Shown here: piece by piece, positions 48,621-58,911 of the stretch
How the letters are laid out: each line of letters starts with the position of its first letter
Position numbering within the stretch: position 1 is the first letter of the stretch
From: Erwinia amylovora
GTDB lineage: Bacteria > Pseudomonadota > Gammaproteobacteria > Enterobacterales > Enterobacteriaceae
NCBI RefSeq assembly: GCF_017161565.1
Contig: NZ_CP066796.1
Coordinates: 434,001-498,000 of the forward strand
Direction of reading: 5' to 3'
DNA: 64,000 nt
Position numbers and translations under genes: made by a program
Notes under the pieces: generated by a model
Told to the model about the DNA's origin: nothing
The model's database searches: none
The model's input: only the letters and a program-made list of their open reading frames with translations

Positions 48621-48659
48621 AAAAAAAATGGCCCCTCGCGCAGAGCGGGGGCCATTTTA
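48621..48659 (-). terminator. rpoD terminator (bidirectional with mug)
   Basis: A strong stem (AAAATGGCCCC / GGGGCCATTTT) with A8 on one side and T residues on the other lies between the converging mug and rpoD genes; read on the minus strand it is a hairpin followed by eight T residues, 17 bases after the rpoD stop. Confidence 0.9.
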
Positions 48660-48675
48660 TATCGCAGAATATCGA

Positions 48676-50520
48676 TTAATCGTCGAGAAAGCTGCGCAGC
48701 ACTTCGGAGCGGCTTGGATGACGCAGTTTGCGCAGTGCCTTCGCCTCGATTTGACGGATACGCTCACGCGTTACGTCAAACTGTTTGCCCACTTCTTCCA
48801 GCGTATGATCGGTATTCATATCAATACCAAAACGCATGCGCAGAACTTTTGCTTCACGCGCGGTCAGGCCCGCCAGCACGTCATGGGTCGCTGAACGCAG
48901 GCTTTCAGAGGTCGCAGAATCCAGCGGCAGCTCCAGCGTGGTGTCTTCGATAAAGTCGCCCAGATGTGAGTCTTCATCATCACCAATCGGCGTCTCCATG
49001 GAGATCGGCTCTTTAGCGATTTTCAGCACCTTACGGATTTTATCTTCCGGCATCAGCATACGTTCGGCTAACTCTTCTGGCGTCGGTTCGCGCCCCATCT
49101 CCTGCAACATCTGGCGCGAAATGCGGTTGAGCTTGTTGATGGTCTCAATCATATGCACCGGAATACGGATGGTTCGGGCCTGGTCGGCAATGGAGCGGGT
49201 GATAGCCTGACGGATCCACCATGTGGCGTAAGTTGAGAACTTATAACCACGGCGGTATTCAAACTTATCTACCGCTTTCATCAAACCGATGTTACCTTCC
49301 TGAATCAGATCGAGGAACTGCAGACCACGATTGGTGTATTTCTTGGCGATAGAGATAACCAGACGCAGGTTTGCCTCAACCATCTCTTTCTTCGCCCGAC
49401 GCGCTTTCGCTTCACCGATAGACATACGGCGGTTGATGTCTTTAACCTGTTCGATGGTCAGGCCGGTTTCTTCTTCAATCTGCTGCAGCTTCTGCAGGCC
49501 GCGGTTCACATCTTCTGAAACATCGTTCAGCTTCTCCGACCACGGTTTGTTCATTGCCAGCGCGGCTTTGAACCAGGTTTCACTGGTCTCATTGCCGGTA
49601 AACAGCGTGATGAAGTTTTTCTTCGGCATTTTGCACAATTCAACACACAGCTTCATGATGATACGTTCCTGAGTACGAACGCGATCCATCATGACACGCA
49701 TGCTGTTCACCAGGAAGTCGAACTGCTTCGGCACCAGGCGGAACTGTTTAAATACGTCGGACAGATTCTGGATCTCTGCGATGGCATCAGCGTGACTGCG
49801 GCTTTTAGCTTTAATCACCGTACGGGTGGTTTCGTACTGGATGCGCAAATCGTTGAACTTTTCACGCGCCAGCTCAGGATCTATGCTGTTGTCATCATCC
49901 GAGCTGTCGTCGTCAGATTCTTCGTCTTCATCTTCGTCGTCGTCACGCTCTTCCGCAGACAGCTCAGAACCTACGTGCGTAGCGGTCGGGGCAATATCTT
50001 CTTCAGCGTTAGGATCGACGAAGCCGGTGATCAGATCGGACAGGCGCGCTTCACCTGCTTCAACACGATCATACTGTTCAAGCAGATAAGTAATCGCTTC
50101 CGGGTATTCAGCAACGGAACACTGAACCTGGTTGATGCCGTCTTCGATGCGTTTAGCGATATCGATCTCGCCTTCGCGCGTCAACAGTTCAACCGTACCC
50201 ATTTCACGCATGTACATACGCACCGGGTCGGTAGTACGCCCGATTTCAGACTCAACGCTGGAAAGCACCTGAGCAGCCGCTTCGGCAGCGTCTTCATCAG
50301 TATCGCTGCTGTTTTCATTCAGCATCAGATCGTCGGCATCAGGCGCTTCTTCCACGACCTGGATGCCCATGTCGTTAATCATCTGGATGATGTCTTCGAT
50401 CTGATCGGAGTCGACGATATCTTCCGGCAGATGGTCATTGACCTCGGCATAGGTCAGATAGCCTTGCTCCTTACCACGGGTGACAAGTAGCTTCAGCTGT
50501 GACTGCGGGTTTTGCTCCAT
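48676..50520 (-). CDS. rpoD: RNA polymerase sigma-70 factor RpoD
   Basis: The housekeeping sigma factor, 614 residues (E. coli 613). Region 1.1 opens the protein. The non-conserved region holds a very acidic Asp/Glu/Ser run near residues 190-215. Regions 2.3-2.4 contain [13 protein letters not shown], and region 4.2 ends with [10 protein letters not shown] and the final Leu-Asp-Asp. It is the last gene of the rpsU-dnaG-rpoD macromolecular synthesis operon. The 289 bases between dnaG and rpoD carry no gene, but enough room for the internal promoters known in E. coli. Confidence 0.99.
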   Translation of the reverse strand: MEQNPQSQLKLLVTRGKEQGYLTYAEVNDHLPEDIVDSDQIEDIIQMINDMGIQVVEEAPDADDLMLNENSSDTDEDAAEAAAQVLSSVESEIGRTTDPVRMYMREMGTVELLTREGEIDIAKRIEDGINQVQCSVAEYPEAITYLLEQYDRVEAGEARLSDLITGFVDPNAEEDIAPTATHVGSELSAEERDDDEDEDEESDDDSSDDDNSIDPELAREKFNDLRIQYETTRTVIKAKSRSHADAIAEIQNLSDVFKQFRLVPKQFDFLVNSMRVMMDRVRTQERIIMKLCVELCKMPKKNFITLFTGNETSETWFKAALAMNKPWSEKLNDVSEDVNRGLQKLQQIEEETGLTIEQVKDINRRMSIGEAKARRAKKEMVEANLRLVISIAKKYTNRGLQFLDLIQEGNIGLMKAVDKFEYRRGYKFSTYATWWIRQAITRSIADQARTIRIPVHMIETINKLNRISRQMLQEMGREPTPEELAERMLMPEDKIRKVLKIAKEPISMETPIGDDEDSHLGDFIEDTTLELPLDSATSESLRSATHDVLAGLTAREAKVLRMRFGIDMNTDHTLEEVGKQFDVTRERIRQIEAKALRKLRHPSRSEVLRSFLDD

Positions 50521-50809
50521 AAGACGGTGTCCACACTTCTGTTAAATTAGATTGGTGTCGGTCGGCTAACGTGCCAACAATAACAGTGAGGGCGTTGAGA
50601 TTATTGCCGCTGCCCGTCGTGGCGGCTGTCAGGATCTACCTGACGCTAATTCGGCACTTAAGCCGCTGTATTCTGTGTTGAAGCTATCTCACTTGCCATT
50701 TTGACCTCTGGCCGTGCTGGGATCCCTGAGGTACTTCAAGTACGCTAAGGTCCTACGCGCTGGCAGCAATCAAACGGGCCGCGTCGATAACGTTTCTTAA
50801 TTCCGTTGG

Positions 50810-52588
50810 TTAAGTAGGGAAATAACAAAAAGGGTTCACCCTTTTAATGTTTTTCAGAGCCTGGCTTAGTGTCCACAGCTCGCGGCGCTCTTCGGCATTT
50901 AGCCCGTGCGTGCGGTCATGAGCAATCAGCTCTTCCAGCCGGCGCTCCAGCGCGTTGTTGTACATGCTGGCCAACGCATCCTGAAACATGGTTTCCACTT
51001 CGTCATCTACGATCATGTGGTTCCATGTTGCCAGTGTTTCAAGGCTCTGGCTAAATTTTGTGCCGCGATATAACTCTAGTAGCTGGCCGGTGGTCAGGCC
51101 AGGATGAGCAACGCAAGTGCTTACTAACTCAACAAACAGGGGGAACCCCGGCGTTTCCGACTGCTCTAACCCATCCAGTGGCGGCACTATCGTCGCCAGC
51201 TGCGGATTTTGGATAAGCAGCCCAATAAGTATACGCATAGTTGTGCGTTTTAGCTGAGGTTGCGCAACAGCTTTCGCACTTTCCGCCTGCCTTGGCAGCA
51301 GCTTATCCAGCTGACTGTCGTCAAGGATGCCAAGTTTGTTGCCCAGTTCCTGCCGCAAATAGATACGCAAGGTTTCACCGGGTACCTGACTAATAAGCGG
51401 TAATGCTAAAGTACTGAGCTGTGCGCGACCGTCAGGTGAGCGCAAGTCCACCTGCGGCATTAGCGTGTCAAACAGAAACGTGGAGAGCGGCATCGCCTGC
51501 TCCATCCGCGCTTCAAACGCCTCTTTACCCTCTTTGCGTACCAGCGTGTCCGGGTCTTCGCCGTCAGGCAGAAACATAAAGCGTAGCTGACGACCATCAT
51601 TCATGTAAGGTAAGGCGGTTTCCAGCGCGCGCCAGGCAGCTTCACGACCCGCTCTGTCGCCGTCATAACAGCAAATTACCGTATCGGTCGAGCGGAACAG
51701 CAGCTGGATATGCTCAGCGGTGGTGGAGGTACCAAGAGATGCCACGGCATAATCTACGCCGAACTGGGCCAGCGCCACCACATCCATATAGCCCTCAACC
51801 ACCAGCAATTTGCCTGGTTCTGGGTAATTTTTCAGCGCTTCATACAGGCCATACAGCTGGCGGCCCTTATGGAAAATCTCGGTTTCCGGCGAATTAAGGT
51901 ATTTAGGCATCCCATCGCCCAGCACCCGTCCGCCAAAACCGATCACGCGGCCGCGCTTGTCATGAATGGGAAACATCACCCGTTCACGGAAACGATCGTA
52001 ACTGCGCCCCTGGTCGTTTGTCACCAGCATACCGGCATCGATCAGCGACTGGCGATCGTCGGGATTGCTGCCAAAACGCTTTAACGCGTTGTCCCAGCCC
52101 GCCGGGGCAAAGCCAATAGAAAAATGCTTAACGACCTCATCGCTCAGCCCACGCTGCGCCAGGTAGTCGCGTGCGCCGGCCGACGGGCCCTGAGTCAGTG
52201 ACTGCTGAAAAAAATCGCGTAAACCGGTCATCAACTGGTAGAGGCTCTGGCGCTGGTGACGCTCAAGCTGGCTGGGGCCGCTGCCACTTTCATACGGCAC
52301 TTCAAGGCCATACAGGGTCGCCAGCTCTTCAATACTTTCGACAAACTCCAGACGATCGTAATTCATCAGAAAGTCGATGGCGTTACCGTGCGCGCCGCAG
52401 CCAAAACAGTGGTAAAACTGCTTTTCGCCGTTGACGGTGAAAGAAGGGGTTTTTTCATTATGAAAAGGACAGCACGCGTGATAGTTCTTGCCCTGCTTTT
52501 TTAGCTTAACGCGAGCATCGATAAGGTCCACGATGTCCGTGCGTGCCAGCAAGTCGTTGATAAATACACGCGGAATGCGTCCTGCCAT
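50810..52588 (-). CDS. dnaG: DNA primase DnaG
   Basis: Makes the RNA primers of replication. The 592 residues (E. coli 581) include the CHC2 zinc ribbon (Cys-Pro-Phe-His and Cys-Phe-Gly-Cys, about residues 40-65) and the TOPRIM core with Leu-Val-Val-Glu-Gly-Tyr-Met-Asp-Val near residue 265 and Cys-Tyr-Asp-Gly-Asp-Arg-Ala-Gly near 310. A C-terminal DnaB-binding helical domain closes the protein. It sits between rpsU and rpoD. Its upstream gap is unusual because it contains a 125-bp tandem repeat. Confidence 0.99.
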   Translation of the reverse strand: MAGRIPRVFINDLLARTDIVDLIDARVKLKKQGKNYHACCPFHNEKTPSFTVNGEKQFYHCFGCGAHGNAIDFLMNYDRLEFVESIEELATLYGLEVPYESGSGPSQLERHQRQSLYQLMTGLRDFFQQSLTQGPSAGARDYLAQRGLSDEVVKHFSIGFAPAGWDNALKRFGSNPDDRQSLIDAGMLVTNDQGRSYDRFRERVMFPIHDKRGRVIGFGGRVLGDGMPKYLNSPETEIFHKGRQLYGLYEALKNYPEPGKLLVVEGYMDVVALAQFGVDYAVASLGTSTTAEHIQLLFRSTDTVICCYDGDRAGREAAWRALETALPYMNDGRQLRFMFLPDGEDPDTLVRKEGKEAFEARMEQAMPLSTFLFDTLMPQVDLRSPDGRAQLSTLALPLISQVPGETLRIYLRQELGNKLGILDDSQLDKLLPRQAESAKAVAQPQLKRTTMRILIGLLIQNPQLATIVPPLDGLEQSETPGFPLFVELVSTCVAHPGLTTGQLLELYRGTKFSQSLETLATWNHMIVDDEVETMFQDALASMYNNALERRLEELIAHDRTHGLNAEERRELWTLSQALKNIKRVNPFCYFPT

Positions 52589-52592
52589 AAAT

Positions 52593-52886
52593 CCCCTTCA
52601 TCTTTCAGCGTCTGGCGGTGTTGGCTGCTTTCGCTCACCGCGGTCACTTACTTTTGTAAGCTCCCGGGGATGCGCTCAATTGCCGCCTTGCCAGTCACTG
52701 AAAGCTATTGGGGATTACCCCTTCATCTTTCAGCATCTGACGGTGTTGGCTGCTTTCGCTCACCGCGGTCACTTACTTTTGTAAGCTCCCGGGGATGCGC
52801 TCAATTGCCGCCTTGCCAGTCACTGAAAGCTATTGGGGATTACCCCTTCATCTTTCAGCGTCTGGCGGTGTTGGCTGCTTTCGCTA
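52593..52886. repeat. 125-bp tandem repeat, about 2.4 copies
   Basis: Two full units (52593-52717 and 52718-52842) and a partial third (52843-52886) follow each other head to tail with an exact 125-base period; only single-base differences such as GCGTCTGGCGG versus GCATCTGACGG are seen. Each unit runs from CCCCTTCATCTTTCAG to GAAAGCTATTGGGGATTA. Confidence 0.95.
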
Positions 52887-52928
52887 TCCTGTTGCTTCCA
52901 ACTGTTTATAGTTCATAAACGACAACAA

Positions 52929-52955
52929 GCCGCGCATTCCTTTCGGAAGCACGGC
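52929..52955 (-). terminator. Attenuator hairpin between rpsU and dnaG
   Basis: On the minus strand GCCGTGCTTCC-GAAA-GGAATGCGCGGC forms a stem with small bulges capped by a GAAA tetraloop and followed by TTGTTGTC. It matches in position the internal T1 terminator of the E. coli operon, which limits readthrough from the abundant rpsU to dnaG. Confidence 0.75.
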
Positions 52956-53005
52956 CTGAAAACTACTAACTTGTCTGTGAAGCGTAAAGGCGAACCTTCC
53001 GAATA

Positions 53006-53374
<369 letters not shown>

Positions 53375-53524
53375 TCAGGGGGCTGATTATACACGAATCA
53401 GACGCTTCGGGTGGAAAAAAAATCGCCTTACTGTACAAGGCTTAACCACGCAACGGGTAAATTTGCCGCCCGCCATGGTGCCATCATGCTACACTGCGCG
53501 CCGCAAGAATGAGGTGAAAAAACC

Positions 53525-54538
53525 ATGCGTGTTCTCGGAATTGAAACATCCTGCGATGAAACCGGCATTGCCATTTATGATGATGTTGACGGTTTGCTCG
53601 CTAACCAACTCTACAGCCAGGTCAAACTCCATGCCGATTACGGTGGCGTGGTGCCGGAACTGGCCTCGCGCGATCATGTGCGTAAAACCGTGCCGCTGAT
53701 CCAGGCGGCGCTACAGGAAGCCGGGCTGCAGGCGCAGGATATCGATGCGGTCGCCTATACCGCCGGGCCGGGGCTGGCCGGCGCACTGCTGGTGGGCGCT
53801 ACCATCGGTCGTTCGCTGGCATTTGCCTGGGACGTGCCGGCGATTGCCGTGCACCATATGGAAGGGCATCTGCTGGCGCCAATGCTGGAGGATAATCCAC
53901 CGGCCTTCCCGTTTGTTGCGCTGCTGGTTTCCGGTGGCCATACGCAGCTCATCAGCGTGACCGGCATGGGTGAATATACCCTGATGGGGGAGTCAGTTGA
54001 CGACGCGGCGGGTGAAGCATTCGATAAAACGGCCAAACTGCTCGGGCTGGACTATCCCGGCGGCCCCATGCTGTCAAAAATGGCCCAGCAAGGAGTGGAA
54101 AAACGCTTTGTTTTCCCACGGCCTATGACCGATCGTCCGGGGCTGGACTTCAGTTTCTCCGGGCTGAAAACCTTTGCAGCCAACACCATTCGGGACAATG
54201 ATGACAGCAGCCAGACGCGTGCGGATATTGCCCGTGCTTTTGAAGACGCGGTGGTTGATACGCTGGCGATCAAGTGTCGTCGGGCGCTGGATCAAAGTGG
54301 TTTCAAACGGCTGGTGATTGCCGGGGGCGTTAGCGCTAACGGTACGCTGCGCGCTAAACTGGCAGAGATGATGCAGAAACGTGGTGGAGAGGTGTTTTAT
54401 GCCCGCCCTGAGTTCTGTACCGACAACGGGGCGATGATCGCTTATGCAGGCATGGTGCGGTTGAAAGGCGGTGCGCACGCTGAACTCAGTGTTACCGTGC
54501 GTCCACGCTGGCCTCTGGCCGACCTGCCTGCGATCTGA
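53525..54538 (+). CDS. tsaD: tRNA N6-threonylcarbamoyladenosine transferase TsaD
   Basis: Transfers the threonylcarbamoyl group to A37 of ANN-decoding tRNAs, working with TsaB, TsaC and TsaE. The 337 residues (equal to E. coli) start [13 protein letters not shown]. The metal ligands lie in His-His-Met-Glu-Gly-His near residue 110. Val-Ser-Gly-Gly-His-Thr and Gly-Gly-Val-Ser-Ala-Asn complete the ASKHA nucleotide fold. It diverges from rpsU, the usual arrangement. Confidence 0.98.
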   Translation: MRVLGIETSCDETGIAIYDDVDGLLANQLYSQVKLHADYGGVVPELASRDHVRKTVPLIQAALQEAGLQAQDIDAVAYTAGPGLAGALLVGATIGRSLAFAWDVPAIAVHHMEGHLLAPMLEDNPPAFPFVALLVSGGHTQLISVTGMGEYTLMGESVDDAAGEAFDKTAKLLGLDYPGGPMLSKMAQQGVEKRFVFPRPMTDRPGLDFSFSGLKTFAANTIRDNDDSSQTRADIARAFEDAVVDTLAIKCRRALDQSGFKRLVIAGGVSANGTLRAKLAEMMQKRGGEVFYARPEFCTDNGAMIAYAGMVRLKGGAHAELSVTVRPRWPLADLPAI

Positions 54539-54547
54539 ATCAGCGGG

Positions 54548-55165
54548 TCAGGTTTCTCCTGGCCCTTTCTGCTGCTGCTTTTTCTTCCGAATCTTATTTT
54601 CCTGCCCACGCCACAGGCGCTGAATATTGTCATGATGACGTAACAGGATCAGGCATGAAAGCATCGCCACCGGAAAGGTAAACTGCGGCTTAAACCACCA
54701 GACATAAAAGGGAGCAATTAACGCGCTCACTATCGCCCCAAGGGAGGAGTAGCCGCTTAGCAGCACGGTAAGCAACCAGGTGCCGGTCATCAAACCTGTT
54801 AAATCCCAGCCAATCGGCGCAATTGCCCCCAATGCTGTGGCAACGCCTTTACCGCCTTTGAAGCGGAAAAACACCGGGTAGATATGACCGAGGCAGGCCG
54901 CAATCGCGGTCAGCCCCAGATAAAAAGGCGTCGCCCCTAAGTGATAAGCCAGCCAGACCGGTAGCATCCCCTTGAATACATCAAACACCAGCACCGTTGC
55001 GGCCACACCTTTGCCACCAATGCGCAGTACGTTTGTTGCTCCCGGATTACCCGAGCCGTGGTGACGAGGATCCGGTAATCCGAACAGCCGACAAACCAGG
55101 ATCGCACTGGAGAGGGAGCCACACAGATACGCGAAGAGGATCATGCCAGGCGCGAATATACTCAT
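54548..55165 (-). CDS. plsY: Acyl-phosphate glycerol-3-phosphate acyltransferase PlsY
   Basis: Inner-membrane enzyme that starts phospholipid synthesis by acylating glycerol-3-phosphate from acyl-phosphate. The 205 residues show five hydrophobic segments and the family motifs [18 protein letters not shown] and a basic C-terminal tail. I start at ATG 55165 (Met-Ser-Ile-Phe-Ala-Pro-Gly-Met), which matches E. coli PlsY, and not at distant in-frame codons that run back over folB. It diverges from folB across 108 bases and converges on tsaD with 9 bases between stops. Confidence 0.97.
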   Translation of the reverse strand: MSIFAPGMILFAYLCGSLSSAILVCRLFGLPDPRHHGSGNPGATNVLRIGGKGVAATVLVFDVFKGMLPVWLAYHLGATPFYLGLTAIAACLGHIYPVFFRFKGGKGVATALGAIAPIGWDLTGLMTGTWLLTVLLSGYSSLGAIVSALIAPFYVWWFKPQFTFPVAMLSCLILLRHHDNIQRLWRGQENKIRKKKQQQKGPGET

Positions 55166-55273
55166 AACACCGTTCCGTCTTGTTGGGGGTCGTTTTGTTG
55201 TCGGTATCCGTGGATAATACGCATAAACTGCCGGGGATGGTATCCGGCGATAACAAAAACAGAGAGCCGCATC

Positions 55274-55633
55274 ATGGATATTGTATTTATCGATCAACTG
55301 TCCGTTATCACCACCATTGGCGTTTATGACTGGGAACAGACTATTCAGCAGAAGCTGGTGTTCGATGTCGAAATGGCGTGGGACAATCGTAAAGCCGCTG
55401 TCAGCGACGATGTAAACGATTGCCTGAGCTATGCCGACGTGGCAGAAGCGATCATTGATCATGTCGGTCAGGGCAAATTTGCGTTAGTTGAACGGGTTGC
55501 AGAAGAGGTCGCAACCTTGCTGATGGCTCGATTCGCCTCACCGTGGGTGCGGATAAAGCTCAGTAAGCCTGGGGCGGTGGCTCAGGCGCGCCAGGTGGGT
55601 GTGGTTATCGAACGCGGGACTATTCCGAAATAA
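55274..55633 (+). CDS. folB: Dihydroneopterin aldolase FolB
   Basis: Folate-pathway enzyme that splits dihydroneopterin to hydroxymethyl-dihydropterin and glycolaldehyde. The 119 residues begin Met-Asp-Ile-Val-Phe-Ile-Asp-Gln-Leu and include Thr-Ile-Gly-Val-Tyr-Asp-Trp-Glu with the substrate-binding Glu, Cys-Leu-Ser-Tyr-Ala-Asp-Val and Leu-Val-Glu-Arg-Val-Ala-Glu. It is divergent from plsY, as in E. coli, and is followed by a clear terminator before uppP. Confidence 0.97.
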   Translation: MDIVFIDQLSVITTIGVYDWEQTIQQKLVFDVEMAWDNRKAAVSDDVNDCLSYADVAEAIIDHVGQGKFALVERVAEEVATLLMARFASPWVRIKLSKPGAVAQARQVGVVIERGTIPK

Positions 55634-55717
55634 ATTTAATGTGATTGCCATCACAATGAAACCAAATCACATTATCTTCTGTCCCAGTGTTGCGTTAATG
55701 CGAAACGGGCAAAATTT

Positions 55718-55745
55718 GGCGGTGGCGTAAAGCGACCGCCTTTTT
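55718..55745 (+). terminator. Terminator between folB and uppP
   Basis: GGCGGT / ACCGCC stem followed by five T residues, ending 25 bases before the uppP start; uppP therefore probably has its own promoter or depends on readthrough. Confidence 0.75.
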
Positions 55746-55770
55746 CATGTATTTAACAGGGGTAGATTTG

Positions 55771-56592
55771 ATGGCAGACATGCATCAGCTTTGGGTAGCA
55801 GCAATACTTGGGCTTGTGGAGGGGCTGACGGAATTTCTCCCGGTATCTTCCACCGGGCACATGATCCTTGTCGGCCATCTGCTGGGGTTCGAGGGGAATA
55901 AGGCAGAAACCTTTGAAGTGGTCATCCAGCTCGGCTCAATTTTGGCCGTAGTGGTGATGTTCTGGCGTCGTCTGTTTGGCCTGATTGGCATTCACTGCGG
56001 TGAAGTCAAACACGAAGGGATCGGACAGGGCAGACTGTCGTTAATTCATATTATGCTGGGCATGGTGCCAGCGGTAGTGATTGGTTTGCTGTTGCACGAT
56101 CGCATCAAGATGTTGTTCAACCCGGTCAACGTGATGTATGCGCTGGTGGTCGGCGGCGTACTGCTGATTGCGGCAGAACTGTTGAAGCCCAGGCAGCCCA
56201 AATCACCCGGCGTGGATGATATCACGTACCGTCAGGCGTTTATAATTGGCTGCTTCCAGTGCCTGGCGCTGTGGCCGGGATTCTCGCGTTCCGGTGCCAC
56301 CATTTCGGGCGGGATGCTGATGGGTGTCAGCCGTTATGCGGCTTCTGAGTTCTCATTCCTTCTCGCGGTCCCGATGATGGTCGGTGCGACCGGGCTGGAT
56401 CTCTACAAGAGCATGGGTTTCCTGACCATGGCCGATTTCCCGATGTTTGCCGTCGGTTTTGTCTCGGCCTTTATCGTGGCGCTGATTGCGATTAAAAGCT
56501 TTCTGCACATCATTAAACGTATTTCGTTTATTCCGTTTGCCATCTATCGCTTTATCGTAGCGGCGGCGGTCTATGCGCTGTTTGTGCTGTAA
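55771..56592 (+). CDS. uppP: Undecaprenyl-diphosphate phosphatase UppP (BacA)
   Basis: Polytopic inner-membrane enzyme that recycles the undecaprenyl lipid carrier for cell-wall synthesis; its overproduction gives bacitracin resistance. The 273 residues have the two signature motifs [14 protein letters not shown] (near 17-30) and Pro-Gly-Phe-Ser-Arg-Ser-Gly-Ala-Thr (near 170). I choose ATG 55771 (Met-Ala-Asp-Met-His), which equals the E. coli start and has AGGGG before it. Confidence 0.97.
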   Translation: MADMHQLWVAAILGLVEGLTEFLPVSSTGHMILVGHLLGFEGNKAETFEVVIQLGSILAVVVMFWRRLFGLIGIHCGEVKHEGIGQGRLSLIHIMLGMVPAVVIGLLLHDRIKMLFNPVNVMYALVVGGVLLIAAELLKPRQPKSPGVDDITYRQAFIIGCFQCLALWPGFSRSGATISGGMLMGVSRYAASEFSFLLAVPMMVGATGLDLYKSMGFLTMADFPMFAVGFVSAFIVALIAIKSFLHIIKRISFIPFAIYRFIVAAAVYALFVL

Positions 56593-56605
56593 GTCACCGG
56601 CCACC

Positions 56606-56632
56606 GGGGCGAAGGGTATACGCCATCGCCCC
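56606..56632. terminator. Hairpin between uppP and cca
   Basis: Perfect seven-base stem GGGGCGA / TCGCCCC between the converging uppP and cca genes; no T run. Confidence 0.4.
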
Positions 56633-56683
56633 TGAGAGGTTAGCAGGCATAAGGTCAGCGCAAAGAGCAGAAGCCATGCTGCT

Positions 56684-57910
56684 TTATTGTTGAGTGTTTT
56701 TCCACGCTGTCAGCGCGGCAATCCTGCGGCGCGTCAGTTCATCGCGTACTTCCATCCCTTTGAATCCCGCATCCACTACCTCTTTAGTCGAGACGTTTTG
56801 CACGATTAGCCAGGCTTCGCGCAGATAATCACCCTGTGGGTAAGGATTACTTTCAAAGCCGGTGCGCCCTCGGGCATCGGCTTCGCTGGTTAACGCGAGC
56901 TGCTGTACGCGGTGCGGTTTGCGCCAGGCATCAACCCGGTCAAACAGCGCTACCAGCTGAACCGGTGGCTGGTGCTGAATGGTGTGCACCAGATCGTGAA
57001 ACTCGGTCACCAGCAGCGCCAGGTCACGCAGCGCATTTGGCACGCGCAGACGTTCGCATAATGCGGCAACCAGCGGTACGCCTGCCGGACCATGGCCGTG
57101 ATGGCTCGGCCACTTTTCCGGGGGCGTCAGGGCTTTACCCACGTCGTGGAACAGGGCGGCAAAGCGAATTTCAATTTCCGGACTAAGCCGGGCAGCCATC
57201 GCCAGCGTCATCAGGGTGTGCACGCCGGTGTCGATCTCCGGGTGCCATTTTGCCGGAGCGGGAACGCCGTACAGCTTATCCAGCTCCGGGAACAGCACCG
57301 CCAGTGCGCCACAGTCACGCAGCACCTGAAAGAACACCTGAGGGTTTGGCGTTTGCAGGGCGCTTTCCGTCTCTTTCCATACCCGCTCCGCCGTCAAATG
57401 TTGCAGTTCACCGCTGTCGGTCATGGTTTGCATCAGCGCCAGTGTTTCATCGGCAATGCGAAAATTAAGATCGGCGAAACGGGCAGCAAAGCGTGCTACA
57501 CGCAATACACGCAGCGGATCTTCATTAAAGGCAGCAGAAACATGGCGCAGCAGGCGCTGCTGTAAATCGCTGCGCCCGCCGTACGGATCGTAGTAATTGC
57601 CGTCAGTGTCCCGGGCAATGGCATTGATGGTCAGATCGCGGCGCGCCAGGTCCTGTTCAAGGGTAACATCCGGCGCGGAATAGCAGACAAACCCGGTGTA
57701 GCCCTGGCCTGATTTGCGTTCGGTGCGTGCAAGTGCGTACTCTTCATGGCTGTCCGGGTGCAGGAACACCGGAAAATCACGACCGATCTGCTGATAACCG
57801 AGCTGCAGCATCTGCCGGGGAGAGGCTCCCACCACCACCCAGTCTTTGTCTTTCAGCGGCAAATCTAACAGTCCGTCGCGTACTGCGCCGCCGACAAGGT
57901 ATGTTTTCAC
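56684..57910 (-). CDS. cca: CCA-adding tRNA nucleotidyltransferase with HD domain
   Basis: Builds and repairs the 3' CCA end of tRNA; the C-terminal HD domain gives the multifunctional enterobacterial form phosphatase and phosphodiesterase activity. The 408 residues open with [11 protein letters not shown] and Lys-Asp-Lys-Asp-Trp (the nucleotidyltransferase acids). They also contain Arg-Arg-Asp-Leu-Thr-Ile-Asn-Ala and the HD signature Phe-His-Asp-Val-Gly-Lys near residue 255. I use GTG 57910 as start (GGAG 8 bases upstream), giving the family N terminus; an ATG 9 codons earlier lacks a site. Confidence 0.97.
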   Translation of the reverse strand: MKTYLVGGAVRDGLLDLPLKDKDWVVVGASPRQMLQLGYQQIGRDFPVFLHPDSHEEYALARTERKSGQGYTGFVCYSAPDVTLEQDLARRDLTINAIARDTDGNYYDPYGGRSDLQQRLLRHVSAAFNEDPLRVLRVARFAARFADLNFRIADETLALMQTMTDSGELQHLTAERVWKETESALQTPNPQVFFQVLRDCGALAVLFPELDKLYGVPAPAKWHPEIDTGVHTLMTLAMAARLSPEIEIRFAALFHDVGKALTPPEKWPSHHGHGPAGVPLVAALCERLRVPNALRDLALLVTEFHDLVHTIQHQPPVQLVALFDRVDAWRKPHRVQQLALTSEADARGRTGFESNPYPQGDYLREAWLIVQNVSTKEVVDAGFKGMEVRDELTRRRIAALTAWKNTQQ

Positions 57911-58045
57911 TGAGCATCTCCAGAAGCGTGCCATCAAATGAATCGATGATGAATCGTCGCACTATACCATTCGCCTTGATGAAATGATAAATCGCAGACA
58001 CGGCAAAAGGGGCATCCGCAGATCCCCTAAGATTTTCGCCAAGGC

Positions 58046-58666
58046 TTAATTCATCCAGCGATTATTTTGTTTCCGGCGTGGGATCATCCTTGGCAACAGC
58101 AGCCCCAGCAGCAGGCCAATGCCCGCGACCCCGCCGCCATACATAAACCATTGCATAATGATGGTGCGCTGCTTATCGTCAAGCTGGACATTGGCAGCAT
58201 CGACCTTCTTCCTTGCCACCAACAGCTGATTCTTCAGCTGCTGGTTCTCGGCTTTCAGGCTGTTAATCGCATTATCACTGCCGGCAACTTTTTTTTGCAT
58301 GTCCGCCGTGCGTTGATTCCAGCTGCCATCGATATTGGCCAGCTTTGCCGACAGCTCTTTTACCTGCTGTTCCAGCTGCGGTACGCGGGTGCGCAGGCTG
58401 GGTTGCTCACTGAGCTGGGCCAGAGGGATCCAGGTGGTTTTTCCCTCGCTATCGCGGATCTGACCGTATTTGGTGTTGTCGTTTTTCTGTAACAATTCAA
58501 CTTCTTCGCCGGCGTTCAAGGTGCCAACCAGCCGATAATCGTTGCCCGGACCGCTGCGCGCCCAGGTAGAAAGGTCATCAGAAATATAGCGTTTTTCTGC
58601 GGCATGGAGGTTCGCCGTTGCGCTAAAAGCGAATAAAGTCAGGCTAATGAGGTGAGTTTTTTTCAT
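58046..58666 (-). CDS. ygiM: YgiM-like SH3-domain membrane protein
   Basis: The 206-residue protein has a signal peptide (to about Leu-His-Ala at residue 22) and a bacterial SH3b domain (Arg-Ser-Gly-Pro-Gly-Asn-Asp-Tyr-Arg-Leu-Val-Gly, residues about 35-90). A coiled coil follows at about 95-165 and one membrane segment near residues 172-192 with a basic tail. This is the TIGR04211 family next to cca in enterobacteria. It is thought to be an inner-membrane protein facing the periplasm; no enzyme activity is known. Confidence 0.94.
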   Translation of the reverse strand: MKKTHLISLTLFAFSATANLHAAEKRYISDDLSTWARSGPGNDYRLVGTLNAGEEVELLQKNDNTKYGQIRDSEGKTTWIPLAQLSEQPSLRTRVPQLEQQVKELSAKLANIDGSWNQRTADMQKKVAGSDNAINSLKAENQQLKNQLLVARKKVDAANVQLDDKQRTIIMQWFMYGGGVAGIGLLLGLLLPRMIPRRKQNNRWMN

Positions 58667-58911
58667 TCGAACTCTTTTATATCAGTGCTGGAAAAATTCA
58701 TGGCACAGTCTGGAGCGGCCCCGCAGAAACCTGAATGAGAACTGTCCTGATCTCATCCTGCTGAGCGCGCGCGAAGGCGTAATTTAAGCAGAGACAGCTC
58801 CGCCTGTTGTGCATTACTCTTTGCGGCAGTATCACACCCGATTTAGCGCAAGACAAACGCGGGCGTAATCTGACAATCTGACCGTGCCCCTAACGACGTA
58901 GATAAGACATT

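Larger units (their letters stand above)
52589..53005. other. rpsU-dnaG intergenic region
   Basis: This 417-base gap holds, from right to left along the operon, the attenuator hairpin behind rpsU and a tandem repeat array reaching up to 4 bases from the dnaG ATG. Rightward open frames here are products of the repeat and not genes. Confidence 0.7.

Noticed and set aside
52593..52886. CRISPR array
   Set aside because: Units are 125 bases long and directly adjacent with no unique spacers, so it is a plain tandem repeat.
52615..52918. Rightward open frames in the rpsU-dnaG gap
   Set aside because: They are translations of the 125-base repeat and repeat their own peptide; no start signals.
53425..53450. 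LexA box between rpsU and tsaD
   Set aside because: Only a CTGT half-site (ACTGTACA) is visible; the required CAG half at the correct distance is missing.
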